Shown here: in pieces, positions 1 through 8,947 of the stretch | Numbering within the stretch: position 1 is the stretch's first letter | Layout: every line of letters begins with the position of its first letter | Assembly (NCBI RefSeq): GCF_026015985.1 | Contig: NZ_CP110389.1 | Span: 5,302,001-5,366,000 of the forward strand | Origin: Rhodopseudomonas sp. P2A-2r | GTDB taxonomy: Bacteria > Pseudomonadota > Alphaproteobacteria > Rhizobiales > Xanthobacteraceae | Direction: 5' to 3' | DNA length: 64,000 bases | Notes under the pieces: model-generated | Databases searched by the model: none | Told to the model about the DNA's origin: nothing | Seen by the model: the letters and a program-made list of their open reading frames with translations, nothing else | Position numbers and translations under genes: made by a program

Positions 1-359
1 CACAGCGCCGCAGCGCGAAGGATGTCCGAGCGGACTGGCATCAGGATCACCGGCAGACGGAGACTGGCCGTGACGGTTGGCCAACCCGATCCTAGCGCAA
101 GCCGCTGTGTCCTGGATAGCCGCCACCGTTCGCGGTAGCGCCGACGCCGAATGGTTCCGTGCAAGATTTAATTCATTTTCCTCGCCATCTGCCGGGCGGT
201 GGCGCACTGATGTGTGATGGATGCCGATCTTCCGGCTAATCCTGACTGCGCAATCGCGGTCAGGGCGTCCAATCATCAATTGCATCCTGCCGCCTGGGTC
301 GAGCACTGCGTCGGACTCGCGCGATATTGTCGGCTCCTTTTGAAAGCGTCAGTCCCTCC
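1..359. other. 5' flank, no gene recognised
   Basis: No reading frame with recognisable protein features was found on either strand in this stretch. It ends with the untranslated leader of the receiver/HWE-kinase gene. The part around 170-182 is locally AT-richer (a taattcatttt-like stretch) and may hold the promoter, but no convincing -35/-10 or sigma-ECF motif was seen. Confidence 0.4.
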
Positions 360-1547
360 ATGGCCACCCTTCCGCCGGACTCCCAGACCAACGTCCTCAT
401 CGTCGAAGACGAGATGGTGCTGCGCATGCGCGCCGTCGACATCGTCGAGGATGCCGGCTACACGCCGGTGGAAGCGGTCAATGCCGACGAAGCGATCGCC
501 ATCCTCGAGTCGCGCTCCGACATCTCGCTGCTGTTCACCGACATCCAGATGCCCGGCAGCATGGATGGGTTGAAGCTTGCCCATGCAGTGCATGACCGCT
601 GGCCGGCGATCAAGATCATCCTGGTGTCCGGCCAGATCAAGGTGGCCGACAGCGAAAAGCCGACCGACAGCCGCTTCTTCGGCAAGCCGCTGGAGGTCAA
701 GCAGATGATCAGCGAGCTGCAGAACATGATTGGCAAGGGCGTCCTGACGGCCGTTTCCAAAGCCACGATTCCGCTCGCCGTCGAAGCGCTCACCAAGACC
801 AGACCGAGCGGGCCGCCCTCGTCGGCACAGGAGTCGCTGACCGCCGAGAACGACAGCCTGCGGCTGCTGCTGGAGCAGGCGGTCATCGATGCCAAGGTGT
901 TGCTGGCACAGGCCGGCATCGACGCCGAGGAGCGCGAGGCTGCCGACAAGCTGCAGAAACTGATCCTCGACGAGCTCCATCACCGCATCAAGAATACGCT
1001 GGCCACCGTGGGCGCGATCGCATCGCAGAGCCTGCGCACGGCGACCTCCATCGAACATGCCCAGCACGCCATCGAGGGCCGGCTGATCGCCTTGGGACGT
1101 GCCCACGACCTGCTGATGCAGGTCAGCTGGGCCAATGCCAGCCTCGCCCATACCGTCCGCGGCGCCACCGAGCCCTATGACAGCCAGGGCGCCGGCCGCT
1201 TCTCGATCGAAGGACCGGATATCCGCATCACCTCCGGCGCGGTGATCGCACTGGCCATGACCTTCAACGAGCTGTGCACCAACACCACCAAGTTCGGCGC
1301 GCTGTCCGTGCCCTCCGGCCGCATCGATATCGCCTGGACCATCGACGCCGCCGCGCAACGGCTGCGCCTGACCTGGACCGAAAAGGGCGGCCCCGCGGTT
1401 AAGGAGCCGACCCGCCGCAGCTTCGGCACCAGGATGATGGGATCGCTGGGCCAACAGCTCAGCGGCGAAGTGCATCTGGCCTATGAGCCGGACGGATTCG
1501 TCTATGTGCTCGACGTGCCGCTGGCTTCTCTGGAAGTCAAAGCCTGA
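360..1547 (+). CDS. Response regulator receiver fused to HWE-family histidine kinase
   Basis: A 395-residue cytoplasmic hybrid. Residues 12-125 form a CheY-like receiver with the acidic pair VEDE, phosphoacceptor D61 in FTDIQMPGSMDG and the conserved K in FFGKP. A short coiled linker follows, then an HWE/HisKA_2 kinase core: H-box around H208 (ELHHRIKNT), N-box near 303 (FNELCTNTTKFGAL, slightly divergent) and the W-x-E motif (LTWTEKGG), ending in a glycine-rich SFGTRMM lid. There is no transmembrane segment. The frame also opens at a TTG at 327. ATG 360 was chosen because it makes the N-terminus (MAT...VLIVEDE) match the paralogous receiver at 25091. The family acts in light or general-stress phosphorelays; the partner here is unknown. 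Confidence 0.88.
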   Translation: MATLPPDSQTNVLIVEDEMVLRMRAVDIVEDAGYTPVEAVNADEAIAILESRSDISLLFTDIQMPGSMDGLKLAHAVHDRWPAIKIILVSGQIKVADSEKPTDSRFFGKPLEVKQMISELQNMIGKGVLTAVSKATIPLAVEALTKTRPSGPPSSAQESLTAENDSLRLLLEQAVIDAKVLLAQAGIDAEEREAADKLQKLILDELHHRIKNTLATVGAIASQSLRTATSIEHAQHAIEGRLIALGRAHDLLMQVSWANASLAHTVRGATEPYDSQGAGRFSIEGPDIRITSGAVIALAMTFNELCTNTTKFGALSVPSGRIDIAWTIDAAAQRLRLTWTEKGGPAVKEPTRRSFGTRMMGSLGQQLSGEVHLAYEPDGFVYVLDVPLASLEVKA

Positions 1548-1752
1548 CCGGAGCACCCAACAACGCTCATGCGACCGCAAGCCTGCTGACGGCTATGAGC
1601 GCGTCGCACTGCAGCGACGGCGAGACGTTAACGAATACGAACGCATTCGCTCACATTCAAGCGACGCCGTAACCTTTACTGGTTAGGTTAAGACGTGAGA
1701 AGGTTTGTATTTCGCGGTCGTCTTTGTAGTCTGCCCTGGTGAGGGATCAGAG

Positions 1753-1938
1753 ATGTCCAGCTCCATGCACAATGCCGACAAGAGCACGCATCGAAGGATC
1801 ATGGTCACGGGCCTGCTGTTCTGCCTGGCCTTTGTCCTGATCAGCTTCTTTGCGCGGGAACAGCCGGAAAGCCATTACGTCCTGCAAAAGGCCGATCGGC
1901 TGGTGCGAACCGCCGGGGGACCGACACCGGCGAATTGA
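1753..1938 (+). CDS. Small single-pass membrane protein
   Basis: A 61-residue protein with a hydrophilic, charged N-terminus (about 16 residues), one hydrophobic helix (roughly residues 17-33, VTGLLFCLAFVLISFF) and a short polar tail. The frame extends upstream to a TTG at 1705, but the purine-rich gagggatcag lies just before ATG 1753, so that start is preferred. No known domain was recognised. It is transcribed away from the ABC-transporter operon, whose 3' end lies only about 50 bases downstream on the other strand. The function is unknown; the case for a real gene is the RBS plus a clean TM segment. Confidence 0.55.
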   Translation: MSSSMHNADKSTHRRIMVTGLLFCLAFVLISFFAREQPESHYVLQKADRLVRTAGGPTPAN

Positions 1939-1987
1939 CAACTCATAGACGTTGGCCTGGACCTTGGCCGACGCCGGAGTTTTCCGC

Positions 1988-3652
1988 TCAGCTGCCGGCG
2001 GCCATCGGCAGCTTCTCGATATGCGGCACGGCGTCGACCAGTTCGCGGGTGTAGTCCGTCTGCGGATTGTCGAACAAAGCGTGGCTTTCGCCCTGCTCGA
2101 CGATCTCGCCGTTGCGCAGCACGATGGTGCGCTGGCACATCATCCTGACCACGTTGAGATCGTGGCTGACGAACAGAAACGACAGCCCGTCCTCGCGGCG
2201 CAGCCGCTCCAGCAGTTGCAGCACCACTGCCTGCACCGAGACATCCAGCGCGGCCGTCGGCTCGTCGAGCACCAGCAGGCTCGGCTCGCAGGCAATGGCG
2301 CGGGCGATGCCGATACGTGCCTTCTGGCCGCCCGACAATTGATGCGGAAAACGCTGCAGCAGCTCGGCCGGCAGGCCGACGCGTTCGGCGCATTCGCCCA
2401 CGCGCTTGCGCAGGGCATCGCCGTTGCGCATGCCGACCAGCCGCATCAAGGGATGGGCGATGCAGTCGAACGCCGTGAAGCGCGGATTGAGGCTGTCGTT
2501 GGGATCCTGGAACACGATCTGGATGGCACGGCGCTGCGGCGCCTTGTGAAAGTCCCGCGCCGGGATGTGGCTGATGGATTCGCCGTTGAAGTTGATCTGT
2601 CCCTCGCTCTGGTCGAGCAGCCGGCAGATCATCCGCGACGTCGTGCTCTTGCCGGAGCCGGACTCGCCGACCAGGCCGACGCTCTCGCCGGCCGCCATGG
2701 TCATGGAGAAGGTCTTGAGCGCCAGGGTGCCGTCGGGAAAGCGCTTCACCAGGTTCTGCACGTCAAGCAGCGGCGGTGTGCCGTGCGCCAGCGCCGGCCG
2801 GGGCGCGGCGGGAACGGTCGGCGGCAACGCGCGGTCTTCGCCGGTGACGAGGTCCTCGACCCGCGAGGTCGCCGTCGGCGACGCCGCCACAAGCCGCTTG
2901 GTGTAGGGATGCTGCGGCGACTGGAACAGGGTCAGCGCGTCGGCCTGCTCGACCAGCCTGCCCTGCTCCATGACCACCACGCGACGGCAGTAACGGGCGG
3001 CGAGGCCGAGATCGTGGGTGATCAGGATGGTCGCCATACCCCGTGCGGCGGCGATCGATGCCAGCAGATCCATCACCACCTTCTGGGTGGTGACATCGAG
3101 ACCGGTGGTCGGTTCGTCGGCGATCAGCAGAGACGGATTGCATGAGATCGCCATGGCGATCATCACCCGCTGGCACATGCCGCCGGACAGCTCATGCGGA
3201 TAGGCGCTCATGCGCTTCTCTGGATCGCGGATCTGCACGGCGCGCAGCAGCTCGAGCGACTCCGCGCGCGCGGCTTCGGCGGAGATCTTCTTGTGCGCGA
3301 GGATGGCATCGGCGATCTGCTGGCCGATGGCGCGGATCGGATTGAGCGCCCCGCGCGGGTTCTGGAAGATCATGGCCATGGCCGAGCCGTGCATCTCGCG
3401 CAGGCCGGCATTGGACATTTTCGTGATTTCGCGGTCGCGGAACAGGATGCGGCCGCCGGTGATCTTGCCGGAGGTGTCGAGCAGCCGGGTTACCGCGAAG
3501 CCGGTCACGGATTTGCCGGAGCCGCTCTCGCCGACGATGCCGAGGGTCTCGCCCGGCGCCAAAGCCAATGAGACGCCGCGCACCGCCTCGACCGGGCCGC
3601 GGCGGGTGGAGAAGGTGACGTGCAGGTTTTCGATGTCGAGAAGCTTGCTCAT
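1988..3652 (-). CDS. Dipeptide/oligopeptide-type ABC transporter, fused double ATPase (DppD-DppF)
   Basis: A 554-residue cytoplasmic protein with two complete ABC ATPase domains. The N-terminal half has Walker A GESGSGKS, signature LSGGMCQR and Walker B LLIADEPTTGLD. The C-terminal half has GESGSGKST, LSGGQKAR and LLVLDEPTAALD. This DppD-DppF or GsiA-like fusion powers import of peptides, opines, glutathione or related solutes through two permeases. It is the last gene of the leftward operon, 10 nt after the DppC-type permease. Both nucleotide-binding sites look intact. Substrate identity cannot be read from the ATPase; the neighbouring enzymes suggest a small organic amide or peptide-like compound. 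Confidence 0.93.
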   Translation of the reverse strand: MSKLLDIENLHVTFSTRRGPVEAVRGVSLALAPGETLGIVGESGSGKSVTGFAVTRLLDTSGKITGGRILFRDREITKMSNAGLREMHGSAMAMIFQNPRGALNPIRAIGQQIADAILAHKKISAEAARAESLELLRAVQIRDPEKRMSAYPHELSGGMCQRVMIAMAISCNPSLLIADEPTTGLDVTTQKVVMDLLASIAAARGMATILITHDLGLAARYCRRVVVMEQGRLVEQADALTLFQSPQHPYTKRLVAASPTATSRVEDLVTGEDRALPPTVPAAPRPALAHGTPPLLDVQNLVKRFPDGTLALKTFSMTMAAGESVGLVGESGSGKSTTSRMICRLLDQSEGQINFNGESISHIPARDFHKAPQRRAIQIVFQDPNDSLNPRFTAFDCIAHPLMRLVGMRNGDALRKRVGECAERVGLPAELLQRFPHQLSGGQKARIGIARAIACEPSLLVLDEPTAALDVSVQAVVLQLLERLRREDGLSFLFVSHDLNVVRMMCQRTIVLRNGEIVEQGESHALFDNPQTDYTRELVDAVPHIEKLPMAAGS

Positions 3653-3662
3653 GTGCGCTGCA

Positions 3663-4511
3663 TCAAGTCCGCTGTCTCGGATCGAGAATGTCGCGCAGCC
3701 CGTCGCCGAGCAGGTTGAAGCACAAGACTGCCATCATCAGCGCCAGGCCGGGAAACGCCACCAGCCACCATTTGCCGGTGGAGATGAAGCGCGCGCCTTC
3801 GGCGACCATGATGCCCCATTCCGGCGTCGGCGCCTTGACGCCGAGTCCGATGAACGAAAGTCCGGCGGCGTTGATGATCGCCCAGCCGAGATTGAGCGAC
3901 ATCTGCACCACCATGGCCGGCAGCACGTTGGGCAGCAGGAAGCGCAGCACCACGGAGAAATGGCTCTCGCCGCTGGCGCGCGCGGCCTCGACCCAGCCGA
4001 GGTTACGCCGCACGTTCACTTCGGCGCGGGCGAAGCGGATGTAGAATGGCAGGTTGATGATGGCGGTGGCGATGATGATGTTCTCGACCCGGTTGCCGAG
4101 CGCGGCGACCATGGCCATCGCCAGCACGAACAGCGGAAACGCCATCAGCACGTCGACGAAGCGGCCGACCGCGCGATCGAGCCGGCCGCCGCTATAGCCG
4201 CACAGCGCGCCGATCACCGCGCCGAGCGCGAAGGAGATGCCGACGGCGGAAATCGCGATGGCGAGATCGAGCTGGGTGGCGACGATGATGCGGCTGAACA
4301 CGTCGCGGCCGAGCTGGTCGGTGCCAGCCCAATGCGCCGCGCTCGGCCCCTGCAGGGCATTGGCCACGTCGGAGACGATCGGATCGTAGGGCGCGAGCCA
4401 CGGCGCGAAAATGCCGACGAGAATCAGCAGCGTCGAGCCGGCGGCAGCGATGCCGGTGATGGGATTGCCGCGCAGGATGAAGGCGGCGTGACTGAGGGTA
4501 GCGCTGCTCAT
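3663..4511 (-). CDS. Peptide/nickel-type ABC transporter permease (DppC-like)
   Basis: A 282-residue inner-membrane protein with about six hydrophobic segments. It has the binding-protein-dependent transport motif EAARASGESHFSVVLRFLLPN, which docks the ATPase, and the WAGTDQLGRDVFSRI element typical of DppC/OppC N-terminal regions. The open frame runs further upstream to 4727, but that part is antisense-like and lacks similarity. ATG 4511 overlaps the stop of the upstream permease gene as ATGA, showing translational coupling. It pairs with the DppB-like permease to form the channel. Confidence 0.92.
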   Translation of the reverse strand: MSSATLSHAAFILRGNPITGIAAAGSTLLILVGIFAPWLAPYDPIVSDVANALQGPSAAHWAGTDQLGRDVFSRIIVATQLDLAIAISAVGISFALGAVIGALCGYSGGRLDRAVGRFVDVLMAFPLFVLAMAMVAALGNRVENIIIATAIINLPFYIRFARAEVNVRRNLGWVEAARASGESHFSVVLRFLLPNVLPAMVVQMSLNLGWAIINAAGLSFIGLGVKAPTPEWGIMVAEGARFISTGKWWLVAFPGLALMMAVLCFNLLGDGLRDILDPRQRT

Positions 4512-5541
4512 CCGATGGAGATCCTGGGGTCGGCGATGCCGTAGAGGACATCGACGACCAGATTGACGATGACGAACACGAACGCCATCAAGAGGAAAAA
4601 CCCTGCACCGGCGCGTAGTCGGACGACAGCAACGCGTCGAGCGCGTAGGACGCGACGCCGGGCCACGAGAACACTTTTTCCACCAGCACGTTGGCACCGA
4701 GCATGGTGGAGAACACGATGCCGGCAATGGTGATCACCGGCAGGATGGCGTTGCGCAGCGCATAGGTGACGACGATCCGCCACCACGACAGGCCGACCGA
4801 GCGCGCGGTGCGCACGAAGTCGCTGCCCAATGAGGCCAGCATCGAGGCGCGGGTGATGCGCGCCAGCGGCGCGATCACGAACAGCGCCATGGTGCAGGCC
4901 GGCAGGATCAACTGCTTGAAGGCGGCCCACCAGCCCTCGAAATCCCCGGCGATCAGGAAGTCGATCAGCAGGAAGCCGGTATGCGACGGCGGCAGCGTCA
5001 TGAAGATATCGACGCGTCCGGTCGGATCCGGCGCAATGCCGAGCAGATAGTAGAACACATAGATCAGCAGCAGCCCGGAGACGAAAGTGGGCACGCAGAC
5101 GCCGAGCGCGCAGAACATGCGCACGCCGTGATCGATCAGCGACCCCGGCCTGAGCGCCGCCAGAATCCCGAGCGGCAGAGCGAGCACGAGCGCGATCAGC
5201 AGGGCCGAGAAGGTCAGTTCCAGCGACGCCGGAAGCCGCTCCTTGAGATCCTTGGTGACGGTCTGGCCGGTCATCAGCGAACGGCCGAGATTGCCGCGGC
5301 CGACGTCGTAGAGGTACAGCGCGAGTTGCTGCGGCACCGGCTTGTCGAGCCCCATCTGCTTGCGGATGGTCTCGATCTCTTCCTTGCCGGCATTGGGACC
5401 GGAGGCGAAGAACACGGCAGGATCGCCAGGCAACACCCGCATCAGCAGGAACGTAAAGATCAGCACGCCGAACAATGCGGGCAGTGACGAGGCAAAACGC
5501 CGTGCGGCGCGTTTCGCAGTGGATGCCAGCTTCATCAACAC
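4508..5541 (-). CDS. Peptide-type ABC transporter permease (DppB-like), frameshifted near its 3' end
   Basis: The first 313 or so residues read as a normal DppB permease: N-terminal TM, LPGDPAVFFASGP, the EAA-loop region (RTARSVGLSWWRIVVTYALRN) and repeated TM segments. The frame then hits a stop at 4588, just after VQGF. The missing tail (LLMAFVFVIVNLVVDVLYGIADPRISIG) is present one frame over and ends at 4508 in ATGA overlap with the next gene. Adding one base to the A5 run at 4596-4600 restores a 344-residue protein. Start is GTG 5541 (AAGG 10 nt upstream) or ATG 5535. A sequencing error or recent mutation is more likely than decay, because the rest of the operon is intact. Confidence 0.85.
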
Positions 5542-5626
5542 AAATGGTTCGCCTTAAACTGTCGTGAGAAAGATCACACGGCTCATGATCTTCATTACCT
5601 CTCCCCGCTTGCGGGGAGCTGCAATT

Positions 5627-5728
5627 GTAGGGTGGGCAAAGCTGCGACGCGGGAAGCGCGGCGAAGTGTGCCCACCACCGAGCATCAAAGTGGTGGGCAC
5701 GGCGCAAGTGCGCCTTTGCCCACCCTAC
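5627..5728. repeat. Nested palindromic intergenic element (REP/MITE-like)
   Basis: Outer arms gtagggtgggcaaag (5627-5641) and ctttgcccaccctac (5714-5728) are perfect 15-base inverted repeats. Inside them sit a second perfect pair, gtgcccaccac (5668-5678) and gtggtgggcac (5690-5700). A small separate hairpin, ctccccgcttgcggggag, lies just upstream at 5601-5618. The element fills the gap between the permease and solute-binding protein genes and could form a large cruciform or mRNA hairpin that tunes expression within the operon. Confidence 0.75.
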
Positions 5729-5757
5729 GCTCTAGTTTGTCGTGCAGTATCGGTCTA

Positions 5758-7374
5758 TCACTTCCTGCTGAGGTCGCGATAATCGACCTGGCGGTGGAAC
5801 TGATAGGTGTAGCCTTCGATCGACGGCGCCATCACCGCGTCCTGGCTCGGCTGCCACAACGGCACCTGGGGCATCTGGTCGAAATTGATGGCGTTCAGCT
5901 TGATGCCGTCGGCCTCATACTTCGCCTTGTCCGGCTCGAAACGAGCTTCCTGCGCGATGGCGGTGAGTTCGGCATTGTCGATCGAGCTGTAGTTCCAGCG
6001 CTGGTTACCGGTGTAGAAGTTGCGATAGAAGTAGTCGGTCGACGGCAGCCAGGCGACGATGCCTTCGGTGAAGAACGGCAGTTTCTTCTCGGTGATCTGC
6101 GTCGACATCTGCGCGTCGGGCAGCTTCTGGATATCCACCTTGATGCCGATCTTGGCGAGCGATTCCTTCACCAGTGCGGCCATCGGTTCCGCAGTCGCGG
6201 ACTGGCCGACGTTGAAGCTGAATGTGGTGGAGAAGCCATCAGGGAAGCCCGCCGCCTTCAGGTAGGCCTTGGCCTTGTCCAGATCGAGCTTGATCGGCTG
6301 CTTGATCGGGAAGCCGCCTGATGGCGGCTTGCCATCGGTCCAGGTGGCGCCGGTGAGCAAATCGCCGCGCCCGAACAAAGCCGCCTTGAACATATCGTCA
6401 TAGGGCAACGCATAGGCAACGGCCCGGCGCACATCGACCTTGTCGAAGGGCGGCATCTGGTTGTTCATCGAGATGAAGGTGATGGCATTGTACTGCGGGG
6501 TCGAGATCACCTTCAGCTTGCCCTTGGCCTCCAGCGATTGCGCATCGCTGGCCTGCAGGTCGATGACGATGTCGACATCGCCCTTCTCGACCAGGTTGGC
6601 GCGCGTCGAAGGCTCCGGCACCGACTGCAGGATCAGCCGCTTGAAGAACGCCTGCTTGCCGCCGGGACCGCGATTCCATGCGTCGTTGCGCTTCAGGATT
6701 ACCTGCTCGCCGGGCTTGAAACTGTCGATGACATAGGCGCCCGAACCCGCGGTATTTTCCTTCAGCCAGGCCTGCGCCCAGGGATCTTCCTCGGTCACAT
6801 GCGCCTTGGCGACTTTCGAATTGATGATGATCGGATAGACGGTGGCGAGGTTCGGCAGCGCCAGCTTGTCGGGCTTCGGCAGCGTCACTTCGAAGGTCAG
6901 GGGATCGATCACCTTGAACTGGCTGGCGTCGGTCAGCGAGCCCGTCAACAACTGTGCCTTGCCGAGAATCTTGGCGGTGACGGCACGATCGAGCGACCAC
7001 TTCACGTCATCGGCGGTGACCGGCGAGCCGTCCTGGAACTTGGCGTCCTTGCGCAGCTTGAAGGTGATCTTCAGTCCGTCGGGGCTGACATCGAAGGACT
7101 CGGCGAGTTCGCCGCGGATGGTATCGAGGTCGAACACCCATTTGCCGTTGAGCTGTTTGCGTCCGAACGAGACCAGCCGGTCATAGGTCGAGAGACTGAC
7201 GGCAAAGGCTTCGCGGGTCGAGCCGGGAATGTTCGGGTCGAGCGTATTGACCGAAGCGCCCGTGACATAGCGCAGCGTCTCGGCCCGGGTCTGCGCCTTG
7301 ACCGGCGCCGCGGCGACCAGAAAGGCCAGCACGGCGACCGCGCCCAGCATCTGCTTCGAATAAGAAAGTCTCAT
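5758..7374 (-). CDS. Peptide-type ABC transporter substrate-binding protein (SBP_bac_5 family)
   Basis: A 538-residue periplasmic binding protein. An Arg/Lys-led hydrophobic signal peptide ends near AAPVKA-Q (residues 1-27). The mature part has SBP_bac_5 features: the early LRYVTGASVNTLDPNIPGS segment, FKLRKDAKFQDGSPVTADDVKWSLDR, and the C-terminal NAINFDQMPQVPLWQPSQD. Length is usual for DppA/OppA-class proteins. It heads the transporter part of the leftward operon (binding protein, two permeases, fused ATPase) and follows the FMO-like gene after about 136 nt. The ligand is unknown. Confidence 0.93.
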   Translation of the reverse strand: MRLSYSKQMLGAVAVLAFLVAAAPVKAQTRAETLRYVTGASVNTLDPNIPGSTREAFAVSLSTYDRLVSFGRKQLNGKWVFDLDTIRGELAESFDVSPDGLKITFKLRKDAKFQDGSPVTADDVKWSLDRAVTAKILGKAQLLTGSLTDASQFKVIDPLTFEVTLPKPDKLALPNLATVYPIIINSKVAKAHVTEEDPWAQAWLKENTAGSGAYVIDSFKPGEQVILKRNDAWNRGPGGKQAFFKRLILQSVPEPSTRANLVEKGDVDIVIDLQASDAQSLEAKGKLKVISTPQYNAITFISMNNQMPPFDKVDVRRAVAYALPYDDMFKAALFGRGDLLTGATWTDGKPPSGGFPIKQPIKLDLDKAKAYLKAAGFPDGFSTTFSFNVGQSATAEPMAALVKESLAKIGIKVDIQKLPDAQMSTQITEKKLPFFTEGIVAWLPSTDYFYRNFYTGNQRWNYSSIDNAELTAIAQEARFEPDKAKYEADGIKLNAINFDQMPQVPLWQPSQDAVMAPSIEGYTYQFHRQVDYRDLSRK

Positions 7375-7510
7375 CGTCCTGTTCCCCTGAAATCAACAAC
7401 CCTTCGATGCCCAGCACCGTGAACTATTCGATATCTAAAGCAATTAATGCGCCAAGCGGTCCGGCCGGCCTCCGCGACGGGCTGCGTCAGCCTGCACGAT
7501 CGCACCGGGA

Positions 7511-8947
7511 TCATCCAGCATCGTCTGCGGTCTCCGGTTCCCTGCGGATGATGGCCTGCCGGACGTCGTAAGCCTGCAGGGAGGCCCAGTGTCCCTCAAT
7601 ATCGGCGCGAAACAAGCCACGAGTCAGTCCATGCACAAGCTTCGGCACTGCCGTTGTCATCGCGTTGATGGATGAACCGGATGCGCCGAAACTCATGGTT
7701 GAGGCGATGGCGAAGAGATGGATATCGGAGATCCATGGCGTCGCTCCGGCCACGCGCTCGGTCAGGGCATAATCCTCGGCAAGATAGGGAAAGCGCCCGA
7801 GCCGCGGGCTGCGCTCGCTTTGCGGCGGCTGGTAGCGGTCGGCCCAGGTGGCGATATTGGCCGCGCAGTTCTGCAATTCGGGCCGGCTGGTAAAATCCAT
7901 GGCGATGCCGGTGCCGCAGATCACGAAATCGGCGACCACCGGTCCGCCTGGCGTCTGCAATTCGACCTTGTTGCCCGCCTGTTGGGCAGCCTCGACCGGC
8001 GCGCCCTCATGCAGGACGAAATTCGCGTGGCGCGCGCAGCGGTCCCAGGTCGGTTGCGGAAACCCCTCGCGCATGTCCAGGATGGTGCGCATGAAGCGCC
8101 AGCGCCAGGCGTCGTCGAGCTCGCTGAAATGCCGCAGGAAGCCTCGAAAGGTCAGCCAGTGATAAGGCTGGATCAATTGCACCTCGGCGCGGCGGCACAG
8201 CAGGTGCACCTCGGCGGCGCCTGCTTCCAGCGCCGTGGCGGCGTTGTCGAAGGCCGACGCGCCGGCGCCGATCACCACGACCTGCTTGCCGCGCAGCGCT
8301 GCGAAATCGATGTCCGCCGACGCGTTGACGCACAGCGAGGGCGGCAGATGCGCCAGCGGCTCCGGAATCATCCAGTTGCCCATGCCCTCCTGCCCGGTCG
8401 CCAGCACGATTTTTCGCGCATAAAGCGTCTCCATGCCGCCGGCGGTCTGCACCGAAGCCGCGAGCAAACCATTCGCGGCCGGCTTGATGTCCAGCACCTC
8501 GCAGCCGTTGCGCACGGGCACGCCGACCACACGCCGGAACCAGATCAGATAGTCCACCCAGTGCTGCCGCAGGATGCGATCGAGCTGCTGCCAGTGCTCC
8601 CGGCCGAACATCGCCTCGTGCCAGGACTGGTAGGTCAGGCTCGGCATATCGAGGTCCGGACCGGTGAAATGCTTCGGGCTGCGCAAGGTCGGCATGCGCG
8701 CGTAAGTGAGCCACGGACCTTCGAGACCTTCAGCGGCCTTGTCCAGAACGAGGATATTGCCGACCTGCGAACGCAGCAGGCCGAAGCCGATGGCGAGACC
8801 GGACTGGCCGGCGCCGACGATCAGCACGTCCAGCGCCGGCTTGCCATCCGGACCGGGCCTTGCCTTGAGCCACGGCACATTGGGATGCGCGGTCTTGTGG
8901 AGATCGTCGCGAACCTGTGCTTCCAAAGCCGAGAGAGCGTCGTTCAT
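7511..8947 (-). CDS. FMO-like NAD(P)/FAD-dependent monooxygenase
   Basis: A 478-residue flavoprotein. The FAD-binding Rossmann motif is VLIVGAGQSGLAIGFGLL (about residues 39-57). An FMO-like region follows (FTGPDLDMPSLTYQSWHEAMFG), then a second Rossmann motif for NADPH (VVVIGAGASAFDNAATALEAG) and a late GTGIAMDF stretch. This resembles flavin-containing or Baeyer-Villiger-type monooxygenases and YdhS-like oxidoreductases, which insert oxygen at N, S or carbonyl carbons. The frame is open to 9391, but ATG 8947 overlaps the SDR stop as ATGA, so it is the coupled start. It acts in the cytosol; the substrate is inferred to be an intermediate of the island's pathway. Confidence 0.86.
   Translation of the reverse strand: MNDALSALEAQVRDDLHKTAHPNVPWLKARPGPDGKPALDVLIVGAGQSGLAIGFGLLRSQVGNILVLDKAAEGLEGPWLTYARMPTLRSPKHFTGPDLDMPSLTYQSWHEAMFGREHWQQLDRILRQHWVDYLIWFRRVVGVPVRNGCEVLDIKPAANGLLAASVQTAGGMETLYARKIVLATGQEGMGNWMIPEPLAHLPPSLCVNASADIDFAALRGKQVVVIGAGASAFDNAATALEAGAAEVHLLCRRAEVQLIQPYHWLTFRGFLRHFSELDDAWRWRFMRTILDMREGFPQPTWDRCARHANFVLHEGAPVEAAQQAGNKVELQTPGGPVVADFVICGTGIAMDFTSRPELQNCAANIATWADRYQPPQSERSPRLGRFPYLAEDYALTERVAGATPWISDIHLFAIASTMSFGASGSSINAMTTAVPKLVHGLTRGLFRADIEGHWASLQAYDVRQAIIRREPETADDAG

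Noticed and set aside
276..1580. Long minus-strand open frame opposite the hybrid kinase
   Set aside because: It mirrors the kinase gene, is rich in Arg/His/Gly-type antisense residues and has no domain or RBS; the + strand has full receiver and HWE motifs.
5590..5757. Possible gene between permease and binding protein
   Set aside because: The stretch is made of nested palindromes; open frames through it are by-products.
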